Shown piece by piece: positions 9,095-17,408 of a stretch of DNA of 64,000 nucleotides. Origin of the DNA: Rhodoligotrophos defluvii (GTDB lineage: Bacteria > Pseudomonadota > Alphaproteobacteria > Rhizobiales > Im1); contig NZ_SZZM01000003.1 in NCBI RefSeq assembly GCF_005281615.1, positions 228,207-292,206 of the forward strand, read 5' to 3'. The notes below the pieces were generated by a model. That model was given only the letters and a program-made list of their open reading frames with translations, had not been told where the DNA came from and searched no databases. The position numbers were made by a program, and so were the translations under genes. The first letter of the stretch is position 1; each line of letters starts with the position of its first letter.

Positions 9095-9237
9095 CAACAT
9101 CTACGCATTGGAGTGAGTAAACGCAACCTCGCAGGCCACCCCTCCTGCGACGGGCTCTGCCCCTCCCGCCCGGCCGCCGAATCCCGGCCGACGGTCTCGA
9201 CCGACGAGTGCTCGCGCAAACCGCGCGAGCGTCCCGC

Positions 9238-9510
9238 TCAGTTCACGGCGTCCTTGAATGCCTTGCCGGCCTTGAACTTCGGCGCCTTGGAGGCTGGGAT
9301 CTTGATCGTCTCGCCGGTGCGCGGGTTGCGCCCTTCCGCGGCAGCGCGGCTGGCCACGGAGAATGTGCCGAAGCCGACAAGCCGGACTTCATCGCCCTTG
9401 CCGAGCGCCGAGATGATGGCCTTCAGGGTCGCCTCGACGGCTTCGCTCGCATCATTCTTCGACAGATTGGCGTCTTTCGCCACCTGGGCAATCAGTTCGT
9501 TCTTGTTCAC
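9238..9510 (-). CDS. hup: DNA-binding protein HU
   Basis: A 90-residue HU-type histone-like protein: NKNELIAQVAKDANLSKNDASEAVEATLKAI, the GDEVRLVGFGTFSV saddle strand and the DNA-binding arm with GRNPRTGETIKIPASKAPKFKAGKAFKDAV. It bends and compacts DNA nonspecifically. The start is GTG at 9510 with AGAGAGGA upstream. It is the last protein gene of the tig-clpP-clpX-lon-hup block and is separated from lon by a strong terminator, so it probably has its own promoter. Confidence 0.97.
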   Translation of the reverse strand: MNKNELIAQVAKDANLSKNDASEAVEATLKAIISALGKGDEVRLVGFGTFSVASRAAAEGRNPRTGETIKIPASKAPKFKAGKAFKDAVN

Positions 9511-9655
9511 TGATAGATCCTCTCTTGCTGTGAAGTAACAGCCGGGCGACGCTCAAACGTCCGGCGGCGGCTGGAAGGTCATGCGAAAATCGGCGGAAAG
9601 CAAGGGTTTTCTGCGCCTTTGCCGGCCGGAGGCTTAAAAATCAGCGACTTACAGG

Positions 9656-9698
9656 GGGAAAAAGCAAGCGGGGCCGGCGAAAAAGCCGCCGGCCCCGC
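9656..9698 (-). terminator. Rho-independent terminator of lon
   Basis: GCGGGGCCGGC at 9668-9678 pairs perfectly with GCCGGCCCCGC at 9688-9698. On the minus strand the 11-bp stem is followed by TTGCTTTTTCCCCC. It lies about 85 nt after the lon stop. Confidence 0.85.
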
Positions 9699-9782
9699 AG
9701 AATTCTGCCAAAAACTCGAATCAGACGATACGATCGGATGCCGGGAGGGGGCGGCGACATGGCCGCCCTCCCGTCACCCAAT

Positions 9783-12215
9783 TCAGTGCGCGCGAACGCC
9801 CACCTGCTTGCCCGTGCCCGCGTTGGCAGCACGCGCCGCCTCCTCGAGGGCCGCGGCCTCCTCGTCCCACTCGATCGGCTCGGGCATGCGCACCAAGGTG
9901 TGCTTCAGCACATCCTCGATCCGGCTGACCGGCACGATCTCGAGCCCGCTCTTCACGTTCTCGGGGATCTCGGCGAGGTCCTTGGCGTTGTCCTCGGGGA
10001 TCAGCACCTTCTTGATGCCGCCGCGCAGCGCCGCCAGGAGCTTCTCCTTGAGACCGCCGATCGGCAGCACACGACCGCGCAGGGTGATCTCGCCGGTCAT
10101 GGCCACATCACGGCGCACCGGAATGCCGGTGATCACCGACACGATCGCCGTCACCATGGCGGTGCCCGCCGAAGGCCCATCCTTGGGTGTCGCCCCCTCC
10201 GGAACGTGCACGTGGATGTCACGCTTCTCGAACAGCGGCGGCTTGACGCCGAACTCGATCGCCCGCGAGCGCACATAGGAGCTCGCCGCGGAAATCGATT
10301 CCTTCATCACGTCGCGCAGGTTGCCGGTGACGGTCATCTTGCCCTCGCCCGGCATCATCACCGCCTCGATGGTCAGCAGCTCGCCGCCCACCTCGGTCCA
10401 GGCAAGACCCGTCACCACACCGACCTGGTCCTCGAGTTCCGCCTCACCGAACCGGTACTTCGGCACACCGAGATAGTCCTCGACCGTCTTGGCGGTCACC
10501 TTGATCTTCCGCTTCTTCGAGGTCAGGAGCTCCTTCACCGCCTTACGGGCGATAGTCGAGATCTCGCGCTCCAAGTTGCGGACGCCAGCCTCGCGCGTGT
10601 AGCGGCGAATGACCGTGGTCAGCGCGTCGTTGCTGATGTCGAGCTCCTTGTCGCCAAGCCCGTGGCTCTTGAAGATCTTGGGGATCAGGTGCCGGCGCGC
10701 GATCTCCAGCTTCTCGTCTTCCGTGTAGCCGGCGATGCGGATGACCTCCATGCGGTCCATCAGCGGCCCCGGAATGTTGAGCGTGTTGGCGGTCGTCACG
10801 AACATCACGTCGGACAGATCGTACTCGATCTCCAGGTAGTGATCCATGAACGCCTTGTTCTGCTCTGGATCGAGCACCTCAAGCAGTGCCGAAGACGGAT
10901 CGCCCCGGAAATCCATGCCCATCTTGTCCACCTCGTCGAGGAGGAACAGCGGGTTGGACTTCTTGGCCTTGCGCATTGACTGGATGACCTTGCCGGGCAT
11001 CGAGCCGATATAGGTGCGCCGGTGCCCACGGATCTCGGCCTCATCGCGCACGCCGCCCAAAGACAGGCGCACGAATTCGCGGCCCGTGGCCTTGGCGATG
11101 GACTGGCCGAGCGAGGTCTTGCCAACGCCGGGCGGACCGACGAGGCACAGAATGGGCCCCTTCAGCTTGTTCGTGCGCTGCTGCACGGCCAGATACTCGA
11201 CGATACGGTCCTTGACCTTGTCGAGGCCGTAGTGATCGTTATCGAGCACCTTCTGGGCATAGCCGAGATCCTTCTTGATACGGCTCCGATTCTGCCAGGG
11301 AATGCCGAGCAGCCAGTCGAGATAATTGCGCACCACGGTCGCCTCGGCGGACATGGGGCTCATCTGCCGCAGCTTCTTGAGCTCGGACTCGGCCTTCTCG
11401 CGCGCTTCCTTCGACAGCTTGGTCTTCTTGATGCGCTCCTCGATCTCGCCGAGCTCATCGCGCTCGTCCCCATCGCCGAGTTCCTTCTGAATGGCCTTCA
11501 TCTGCTCATTCAGGTAGTACTCGCGCTGGGTCTTCTCCATCTGCCGCTTGACACGGCTACGGATGCGCTTCTCGACCTGCAGGACGGAGATCTCGCCCTC
11601 CATCAAGCCATACACCCGCTCCAGGCGCTCGCTCACCGATGCGACCTCGAGCAGCTGCTGCTTCTCGGAAATCTTGACGGCGAGATGGGCGGCCACCGTA
11701 TCGGCCAGCTTCGAATAATCATCCAGCTGGCTGACGGTCGAGATGACCTCCGGCGGCACCTTCTTGTTCAGCTTCACATAGGCTTCGAATTCCGAGACGA
11801 CGGAACGGGCGAGCGCCTCGGTCTCCCGCGGGTCTCCCTCCTGCTCGGCAATCGGCTCCGCCACCGCCTCGAGAAAATCCTCGCGCGGGGTATAGCTGAT
11901 GATGCGCGCGCGCTCGGCGCCCTCCACCAGCACCTTCACCGTGCCGTCGGGCAGCTTCAGCAGCTGCAGCACCGAGGCGATGGTGCCGATCTCGTAGATG
12001 GCATCGGGGGCCGGTGCGTCGTCGGTTGCGTTCTTCTGGGCAACCAGAAGGATGCGCTTGTCTTCGCGCATCACCTCTTCCAGGGCGCGGATCGATTTCT
12101 CCCGACCAACGAACAGCGGAACGATCATGTGCGGGAACACGACGATGTCGCGCAGCGGAAGAACAGCAAACCGCTCCTGCGCGCCGTGGGAAGTTGTGAT
12201 GTCGTTTTCACTCAT
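9783..12215 (-). CDS. lon: ATP-dependent protease Lon
   Basis: An 810-residue Lon, standard length for the LonA family. The N-terminal substrate-binding LAN domain starts at FAVLPLRDIVVFPHMIVPLFVGRE. The AAA+ module has Walker A GPPGVGKTS, the LSLGGVRDEAEIRGHRRTYIG segment and Walker B FLLDEVDK. The C-terminal protease domain has the catalytic Ser in DGPSAGTAM and Lys in IGGLKEKLLAA. It degrades misfolded and short-lived regulatory proteins in the cytoplasm. ATG 12215 (MSENDITTS) is chosen; the open frame continues 46 codons upstream without homology. It is downstream of clpX on the same strand across a 436-nt gap and ends at a strong terminator. Confidence 0.98.
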   Translation of the reverse strand: MSENDITTSHGAQERFAVLPLRDIVVFPHMIVPLFVGREKSIRALEEVMREDKRILLVAQKNATDDAPAPDAIYEIGTIASVLQLLKLPDGTVKVLVEGAERARIISYTPREDFLEAVAEPIAEQEGDPRETEALARSVVSEFEAYVKLNKKVPPEVISTVSQLDDYSKLADTVAAHLAVKISEKQQLLEVASVSERLERVYGLMEGEISVLQVEKRIRSRVKRQMEKTQREYYLNEQMKAIQKELGDGDERDELGEIEERIKKTKLSKEAREKAESELKKLRQMSPMSAEATVVRNYLDWLLGIPWQNRSRIKKDLGYAQKVLDNDHYGLDKVKDRIVEYLAVQQRTNKLKGPILCLVGPPGVGKTSLGQSIAKATGREFVRLSLGGVRDEAEIRGHRRTYIGSMPGKVIQSMRKAKKSNPLFLLDEVDKMGMDFRGDPSSALLEVLDPEQNKAFMDHYLEIEYDLSDVMFVTTANTLNIPGPLMDRMEVIRIAGYTEDEKLEIARRHLIPKIFKSHGLGDKELDISNDALTTVIRRYTREAGVRNLEREISTIARKAVKELLTSKKRKIKVTAKTVEDYLGVPKYRFGEAELEDQVGVVTGLAWTEVGGELLTIEAVMMPGEGKMTVTGNLRDVMKESISAASSYVRSRAIEFGVKPPLFEKRDIHVHVPEGATPKDGPSAGTAMVTAIVSVITGIPVRRDVAMTGEITLRGRVLPIGGLKEKLLAALRGGIKKVLIPEDNAKDLAEIPENVKSGLEIVPVSRIEDVLKHTLVRMPEPIEWDEEAAALEEAARAANAGTGKQVGVRAH

Positions 12216-12651
12216 GGGACATAGGCCCTTCCTTGCTGGAGAGTGCCGTACCTGTGCCGAACCCGAACTGGCATTTGGCACCGGCCTCCGCGACAACAGA
12301 ACACACCAGATAACTTGCTGCGCTGTCTTCTGTTCGCCCACTTGGATCCGCACGGGATCCGAAGCATGACGTCATCATCATAGGCACGATTCGCGGGGTG
12401 AGCAGCTCTTTGTGGTCAACGATTAAGTGGCGAGCAGGGGTACCCCCGTCAAGGTCTTGACAAGACTTATGACCACCCTGGCCGCGACGGCCTTTGAGGC
12501 TCGTTTTTGGCCGCTTTTCGTGGGGGCCGGGTTTGACGCTCACTGATGATCGCGAGCAACGCCCGAGAAAAAATTAGGCAATGGTTAACGCTGATGGGGC
12601 GCCGCGACAGCCGGTGAACCGGCTGCCGCAGTGCTTGGGGAGACCCGCCTG
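12216..12651. other. Intergenic clpX-lon region with inverted repeats
   Basis: No gene is seen. Near clpX, CAGCCGGT-GA-ACCGGCTG (12608-12625) forms a perfect hairpin about 30 nt after the stop, without a nearby U-tract. At 12448-12461, GTCAAG-GT-CTTGAC is a perfect inverted repeat. CTTGAC is also the -35 hexamer of alphaproteobacterial RpoH promoters, so it may mark the lon promoter, but no convincing -10 was found. TGACGTCA at 12367-12374 is a further short palindrome. Confidence 0.4.
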
Positions 12652-13917
12652 TCAGGCCGAGCTGTTCATCTCTTCGGCGCGGTCGCTGTAGATCAGCAGA
12701 GGCTTGGCCTCGCCTTCCACCACATCCTTCGAAATCACCACCTCCTCGACGCCCCGGAGGCTCGGCAGCTCGAACATGGTTTCGAGCAGGATGGCTTCGA
12801 GGATCGAGCGCAGGCCGCGGGCGCCCGTCTTCCGCTCGATGGCGCGGCGGGCGACACTCTTCAGCGCCTCCTCGGCGAAGGTCAGCCGCACGTCCTCCAT
12901 CTCGAACAGCCGCTGGTACTGCTTGACCAGCGCGTTCTTCGGGTCCGAAAGGATCTTGATCAGGGCCGCCTCGTCGAGGTCCTCGAGCGTCGCGATCACC
13001 GGAAGCCGGCCGATGAATTCGGGGATCAGCCCGAATTTCAGCAGATCCTCCGGCTCCACGTCCCGCAGGATCTCGCCCGTCCGACGGTCCTCGGGCGACC
13101 TCACCTCGGCACCGAAGCCGATCGAGGTGCCCCGGCCACGCGCCGAGATGATCTTCTCCAGCCCGGCGAAGGCGCCACCGCAGATGAACAGGATGTTCGT
13201 GGTGTCGACCTGCAGGAACTCCTGCTGCGGGTGCTTGCGGCCACCCTGGGGCGGCACCGAAGCGATCGTGCCTTCCATGATCTTGAGCAGCGCCTGCTGC
13301 ACGCCCTCCCCCGACACGTCCCGGGTTATGGACGGGTTGTCGGACTTGCGGCTGATCTTGTCGACCTCGTCGATATAGACGATGCCCCGCTGGGCCCGCT
13401 CCACATTGTAGTCGGCCGCCTGGAGCAGCTTGAGGATGATGTTTTCCACATCCTCGCCCACATAGCCCGCTTCGGTCAGCGTGGTCGCGTCAGCCATGGT
13501 GAACGGCACGTCGAGGATGCGGGCCAGGGTCTGGGCCAGCAGGGTCTTGCCGCAGCCGGTGGGACCCACCAGCAGGATGTTGGACTTGGCAAGCTCGACG
13601 TCGTTGTTCTTGGACGCGTGATTGAGGCGCTTGTAGTGATTATGGACCGCGACCGAAAGCACGCGTTTGGCGTGCACCTGGCCGATCACATAATCATCCA
13701 GGACGTTGCAGATTTCCTGCGGGGTCGGTACACCATCGCGCGATTTCACCAGCGAGCTCTTGTTCTCCTCGCGGATGATGTCCATGCAGAGCTCGACGCA
13801 CTCATCACAGATGAACACAGTGGGCCCGGCAATGAGCTTGCGCACCTCATGCTGACTCTTTCCGCAGAAAGAGCAGTAGAGAGTGTTCTTCGAGTCGCTC
13901 CGGTTACGATCGCTCAT
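12652..13917 (-). CDS. clpX: ATP-dependent Clp protease ATP-binding subunit ClpX
   Basis: A 421-residue ClpX. The N-terminal zinc-binding domain has CSFCGKS and CDECVELC (about residues 15-43). The AAA+ domain has Walker A GPTGCGKT, Walker [10 protein letters not shown], the pore-loop GYVGEDVEN and the [16 protein letters not shown] region, whose IGF tripeptide docks ClpP. Sensor sequences follow in [12 protein letters not shown] and [12 protein letters not shown]. It unfolds tagged substrates and feeds them to ClpP, whose gene lies upstream on the same strand. ATG 13917 fits the family start. Confidence 0.98.
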   Translation of the reverse strand: MSDRNRSDSKNTLYCSFCGKSQHEVRKLIAGPTVFICDECVELCMDIIREENKSSLVKSRDGVPTPQEICNVLDDYVIGQVHAKRVLSVAVHNHYKRLNHASKNNDVELAKSNILLVGPTGCGKTLLAQTLARILDVPFTMADATTLTEAGYVGEDVENIILKLLQAADYNVERAQRGIVYIDEVDKISRKSDNPSITRDVSGEGVQQALLKIMEGTIASVPPQGGRKHPQQEFLQVDTTNILFICGGAFAGLEKIISARGRGTSIGFGAEVRSPEDRRTGEILRDVEPEDLLKFGLIPEFIGRLPVIATLEDLDEAALIKILSDPKNALVKQYQRLFEMEDVRLTFAEEALKSVARRAIERKTGARGLRSILEAILLETMFELPSLRGVEEVVISKDVVEGEAKPLLIYSDRAEEMNSSA

Positions 13918-14220
13918 ATGCTATCCCTGATCAAAGTTCGCAGGCTTCCGCTCGGATCCAGGGACCTAGGCGTGAGCCGGACGAACTTCTTTGCGCTGCC
14001 GAACCCCCAAGACCGGTGAGACGGCACCCGGACTGCCCGGGAACTGACGCTACCGCGCCCTCGGCAGCCAGGTTCCTAATCATCTCAGCATGGTATGGGT
14101 CGTGGGATCAACAACAGATTAAACCATCACACAGCATCCGCCGCTTCTGCGGCGTCGTTGCAAGGGCAACCCGACCACCTCGCGGCAGAAAGGAACCCTT
14201 AACCAAGATAAGGGCGGAGG
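13918..14220. other. Intergenic clpP-clpX region with small hairpins
   Basis: No gene is seen. Immediately after clpP on the minus strand, CCCTTA (14209-14214 reversed) pairs with TAAGGG (14196-14201) around a 7-nt loop and is followed by TTCCTTTCT, a weak terminator candidate. CGCCGC-TTCT-GCGGCG at 14139-14154 is a second hairpin. No convincing clpX promoter hexamers were identified. Confidence 0.35.
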
Positions 14221-14850
14221 TCATTTGTCGGTTGCGACATCCGGACGCTTGTCGATCACTTTGTCGATAATTCCGAACTCCTTAGCGGCTTCCGCCGTCA
14301 TGAAGTGATCCCGATCGAGCGCCTTCTCGATAGCTTCGATCGGCTGTCCGGTGTGCCTGGCATAGATCCGGTTCAGCCGCTCGCGCACCTCGAGGATCTC
14401 CTTGGCGTGGCGCTCGATGTCGGCCGCCTGGCCCTGGAAGCCGCCCGACGGCTGATGCACCATGATTCGGGCGTGTCGCAGGGCAAAGCGCATGTCCTTC
14501 TCGCCGGCGCAGAGCAGCAGCGAGCCCATGGACGCCGCTTGGCCGATGCACGTGGTCGACACTGCCGGGCGGATGAACTGCATCGTGTCGTAGATGGCGA
14601 GGCCCGACGTCACCACCCCGCCTGGCGAGTTGATGTACATCGAGATCTCCTTCTTCGGGTTCTCGGATTCGAGAAAGAGGAGCTGGGCCGTGACCAGGGT
14701 GGCCATGTGGTCTTCCACGCCGCCGGTCACGAAAACGATCCGCTCCTTCAGCAGGCGCGAATAGATGTCGTATGCGCGCTCGCCGCGATTGGTTTGCTCG
14801 ACCACCATGGGGACGAGCGTGTTCATGTAGATGTCGTACGGATCGCGCAT
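14221..14850 (-). CDS. clpP: ATP-dependent Clp protease proteolytic subunit ClpP
   Basis: A 209-residue ClpP. Catalytic Ser107 lies in GQAASMGS, His132 in [11 protein letters not shown] and Asp181 in [31 protein letters not shown] and [11 protein letters not shown] are family hallmarks. It forms the tetradecameric peptidase chamber used by ClpX. ATG 14850 (MRDPYD) matches the usual N-terminus MRDP...VPMVVEQT; the frame is open further upstream without homology. It lies between tig and clpX in the conserved order. Confidence 0.98.
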   Translation of the reverse strand: MRDPYDIYMNTLVPMVVEQTNRGERAYDIYSRLLKERIVFVTGGVEDHMATLVTAQLLFLESENPKKEISMYINSPGGVVTSGLAIYDTMQFIRPAVSTTCIGQAASMGSLLLCAGEKDMRFALRHARIMVHQPSGGFQGQAADIERHAKEILEVRERLNRIYARHTGQPIEAIEKALDRDHFMTAEAAKEFGIIDKVIDKRPDVATDK

Positions 14851-15178
14851 AGGGACCGCAAGCCTCGCAATTGTTCGGGAAATGCACCGCCCGGGGTCAA
14901 CCAGCCGCTGAGCCGCCAGCCGATCGGCGTGCGATGACACCGACATATATGGTTCAGCCGCCACCGCCTCGCAAGCGCTATGCCAGACGCGGCCGGTTCG
15001 GCCTAGGCCCCAGGTGATTAAGTGCTTCGCGCGACCGGTGCAAGGCCTTCATGGACGCAGGCAGGCAAAACCAGCCCCGGATCGTTGCCAGCGTGACGCG
15101 GCGGTCCAGGGTTCAGCGGGGAAGCGTCTCAAATGCCTTGCGAGGACAGGCTTCCCCACCGATCGAAAAGGTCCGAGC
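14851..15178. other. Intergenic tig-clpP region
   Basis: No gene is seen in 328 bp. GGGGAAGC at 15118-15125 is complemented by GCTTCCCC at 15150-15157, a long-loop stem after tig that could be its 3' end structure. The clpP promoter should lie here, but no strong hexamer pair was recognised. Confidence 0.35.
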
Positions 15179-16720
15179 CTACTCCTCCTCGGACTTGCTT
15201 TCGGCCTTCTTCTTGGTGGCGGTCTTCTTGGCCGCAGGCTTCTTCTTGGCGCTGCCCTTCTTCTCGTTGTCAGCGGCCGCCTCGGCGTGGTCGTGGCTAT
15301 GGTCGTGGTCGTGAGCATGGTCATGGTCATGATCATGAGAGTGCTCGTGATCATGAGCGTGGGCTTGATCATGCCCCTCGTCCGGATCGGCGTAGAGCGC
15401 CTCGCGGGTGACCGGCTTCTCCGAAACCTTGCTCTGCGCGATGATGTGATCGACCACCTTCTCCTCGAAGATGGGGCCGCGCAGTTCCAGCATCGCCTGC
15501 GGGTTGCTGCGGTAGAACTCAAACACCTGCCGCTCCTGGCCCGGGAACTGGCGGGCGCGGTTGATCATCGCCTGCTGCAGCTCCTGGTCCGTGATGGAGA
15601 CATTGGCCTGCTCGCCCACCCGGCCGAGCAGAAGCCCAAGCCGCACCCGGCGCTCGGCGATGCGGCGGTACTCAGCGCGGGCCTGCTCCTCCGTCGTGTT
15701 CTCGTCCTCGAAGCTGCGCCCTTCCCGCTCCATTTCAGCGGTCAGCGACCGCCAGATCTGCTGGAATTCGTCCTCCACCAGCCGTTCCGGCAACGCGAAT
15801 TCATAGCGTTCGTCAAGGCGGTCGAGCAGCTGCCGCTTGAGCTTCGACCGCGACACCTGCTCGTATTCGGAAGCGATCTGGTCGCGGATGCGCTGGCGCA
15901 GCGTTGCCAGGTCCTCCAGCCCCAGCTTCTTCGCGAACTCGTCATCGATCGCCAGTTCCTTGGGCGCTGCGACCTCCTTCATGGTCACATCGAAGGTGGC
16001 CGGCTTGCCGGCGAGCCGTTCGACCCCGTAATCCTCGGGGAAAGTCACGTGCACCACGGTGCTCTCGCCAGCCTTGAGGCCGATCAGCTGGTCCTCGAAA
16101 CCGGGAATGAAGCTGTTGGAGCCCAGCTCGAGCTTGGCATCGGTGCCGCTGCCGCCCTCGAAGGGCTCCCCGTCGATCTTGCCGACGAAGTCTAGGGTCA
16201 CTTGGTCGCCGATCTTGGCAGTCTCACCCTCGCCACGCGGCTCGAACTCGCGGTAGTTCCGAGCGATATTGGCCAGCGCGTCGTCGATATCGGCTTCGTC
16301 GACGGGTGCGACTTCCTTTTCGAGCTCAATGCCGCTGAAATCACCCACCTCGAAGGAGGGCACGATCTCGAAGCTCATGGTGTAGGCGAGATCCGCCTTG
16401 CCCTCGATGATCTGCTCAATGCCCTCCTTGTCCTCGGGCAGGGCGATCTGCGGCTGGTAGGCCGGCTTCTCATTGCGTTCGGCAATGGCCTTCTGGCTCG
16501 AGTCGTCTACGGTTTTCTGCACCACCTCCGCCATCAAGGAGCGGCCGTAAAGGCGGCGCAGATGGTTGACCGGCACCTTGCCGGGACGGAAGCCGCGCAC
16601 CCGAACCTGATCCTTGATCTCGTGGAGCCGCTGTTCAAGCTGGCTTTCCAGCTCCTGGGCGCCCACCACCACCTTTAGCTCGCGCTTCAGGCCCTCATTC
16701 AGGGTCTCGGTCACCTGCAC
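15179..16720 (-). CDS. tig: Trigger factor with a His/Asp-rich C-terminal extension
   Basis: A 513-residue trigger factor, the ribosome-associated chaperone and prolyl isomerase. The N-terminal ribosome-binding domain has VRVRGFRPGKVPVNHLRRLYG (the GFRxGKxP signature). The FKBP-type domain is at about 160-245 (GDQVTLDFVGKIDGEPFEGG), followed by the helical C-terminal chaperone domain to about 445. Residues 450-478 (15287-15373) hold 14 His and 8 Asp in an HDHDH pattern, then a Lys/Ala tail (KKKPAAKKTATKKK). Lys-rich tails are common in alphaproteobacterial trigger factors; a histidine block like this is not usual and suggests metal binding as in SlyD. The start is GTG 16720, preceded by GAGG and matching the canonical (M)QVTETLNEGLKREL. 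Confidence 0.97.
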   Translation of the reverse strand: MQVTETLNEGLKRELKVVVGAQELESQLEQRLHEIKDQVRVRGFRPGKVPVNHLRRLYGRSLMAEVVQKTVDDSSQKAIAERNEKPAYQPQIALPEDKEGIEQIIEGKADLAYTMSFEIVPSFEVGDFSGIELEKEVAPVDEADIDDALANIARNYREFEPRGEGETAKIGDQVTLDFVGKIDGEPFEGGSGTDAKLELGSNSFIPGFEDQLIGLKAGESTVVHVTFPEDYGVERLAGKPATFDVTMKEVAAPKELAIDDEFAKKLGLEDLATLRQRIRDQIASEYEQVSRSKLKRQLLDRLDERYEFALPERLVEDEFQQIWRSLTAEMEREGRSFEDENTTEEQARAEYRRIAERRVRLGLLLGRVGEQANVSITDQELQQAMINRARQFPGQERQVFEFYRSNPQAMLELRGPIFEEKVVDHIIAQSKVSEKPVTREALYADPDEGHDQAHAHDHEHSHDHDHDHAHDHDHSHDHAEAAADNEKKGSAKKKPAAKKTATKKKAESKSEEE

Positions 16721-16817
16721 GTCGCAATTCCTCGTTAGCTTGGGCACGGCACCGCGGGGAGCGGCCCGGCCAACCAATCAGCGGATCCAGATGCAGCCCG
16801 CCTGAAAACCTCGCCAA

Positions 16818-16904
16818 TGGTGCGGGCGGAGGGACTTGAACCCCCACGGGCTTGAGCCCACGAGGACCTAAACCTCGCGTGTCTGCCAATTCCACCACGC
16901 CCGC
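16818..16904 (-). tRNA. tRNA-Leu (anticodon TAG)
   Basis: An 87-nt class II tRNA with encoded CCA (TGG at 16818-16820). The acceptor stem is GCGGGCG/CGCCCGC, the anticodon arm CGAGG-TTTAGGT-CCTCG, with a long variable arm (TGGGCTCAAGCCCG) and T loop TTCAAGT. It is located just upstream of tig on the same strand, as in other Rhizobiales. Confidence 0.97.
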
Positions 16905-16945
16905 AGGCGCGCAAGGCGTCTGGTCCGGCTGCATAGTCGGGCGCC

Positions 16946-16951
16946 TCTATA
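16946..16951 (-). promoter_or_regulatory. Putative -10 element for tRNA-Leu (and tig)
   Basis: TATAGA on the minus strand, 42 nt upstream of the tRNA 5' end. The -35 position (about GGCGCG) does not match the consensus, so the call rests on the -10 alone. Confidence 0.35.
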
Positions 16952-17069
16952 GCACAATGACTTTTCGCCGCGCCAGAGCGCAAACGCGCTTAATTCATGA
17001 CGGTGCAGAACAAGCGCGCCGAGCCGGCATTGACCGTGATCTCGAACCGAAGGTCACGTCTATAGTCGC

Positions 17070-17102
17070 GTCATTGCCGCGCTTGACGCGGCAATCCAGG
17101 GG
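17070..17102. repeat. Dispersed palindromic repeat, single unit
   Basis: ATTGCCGCG at 17073-17081 pairs perfectly with CGCGGCAAT at 17087-17095 around a CTTGA loop, flanked by GTC on the left and CCAGGGG on the right. The same layout recurs near 31.0, 35.0 and 50.6 kb in this window. Confidence 0.75.
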
Positions 17103-17149
17103 CCGCGAAGGAAGCCGAGCCTGGCCTCCCGGGACGCATCGTGCCGGGT

Positions 17150-17293
17150 CTAGCGTCTGATCATCCAGGCCAGGCTTGCGACATAGCCGGTGAAAGCCAG
17201 GGCCGTGACCATGGCGGACATCGACGGCTCCCCGTCGCTGAAAACCACAAGCGCAAGCAGGCCGGCACCCGCTGCCGCCGCAACCTTGACCAT
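17150..17293 (-). CDS. Small hydrophobic membrane protein, hypothetical
   Basis: A 47-residue ORF (MVKVAAAAGAGLLALVVFSDGEPSMSAM..., ending WMIRR) with two apolar segments (about 3-18 and 28-44), suggesting a two-helix membrane protein. ATG 17293 has a good GGGAGA site 7-8 nt upstream, which is the main support; a longer frame begins at 17356 but lacks one. No family was recognised. It ends close to a palindromic repeat and lies between tRNA-Leu and the NAD(P)HX repair gene. Confidence 0.5.
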   Translation of the reverse strand: MVKVAAAAGAGLLALVVFSDGEPSMSAMVTALAFTGYVASLAWMIRR

Positions 17294-17408
17294 CGAGACA
17301 TCTCCCTTTCCGCCTTGTTCGCTCCGTTTTGAAACAGGCGGGCACAGCTCAGTCATTTTTCAACCGCAATTGAGCAAGACCTGCGCCAGATTTGGAGAGC
17401 GCTCTATC

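Noticed and set aside
9738-12224. Two long plus-strand open frames (413 and 400 codons) opposite lon
   Set aside because: They lie antisense to conserved lon codons, have His/Leu/Gly-rich composition typical of reverse-strand reading of a GC-rich gene, and no recognisable domain or start signal.
15284-15375. His-tail coding run considered as a possible CRISPR-like or minisatellite array
   Set aside because: The repeats are hexanucleotide codon-pair variants in frame with tig, with no spacers; they encode the tail and are not a separate element. No CRISPR array was seen anywhere in the window.
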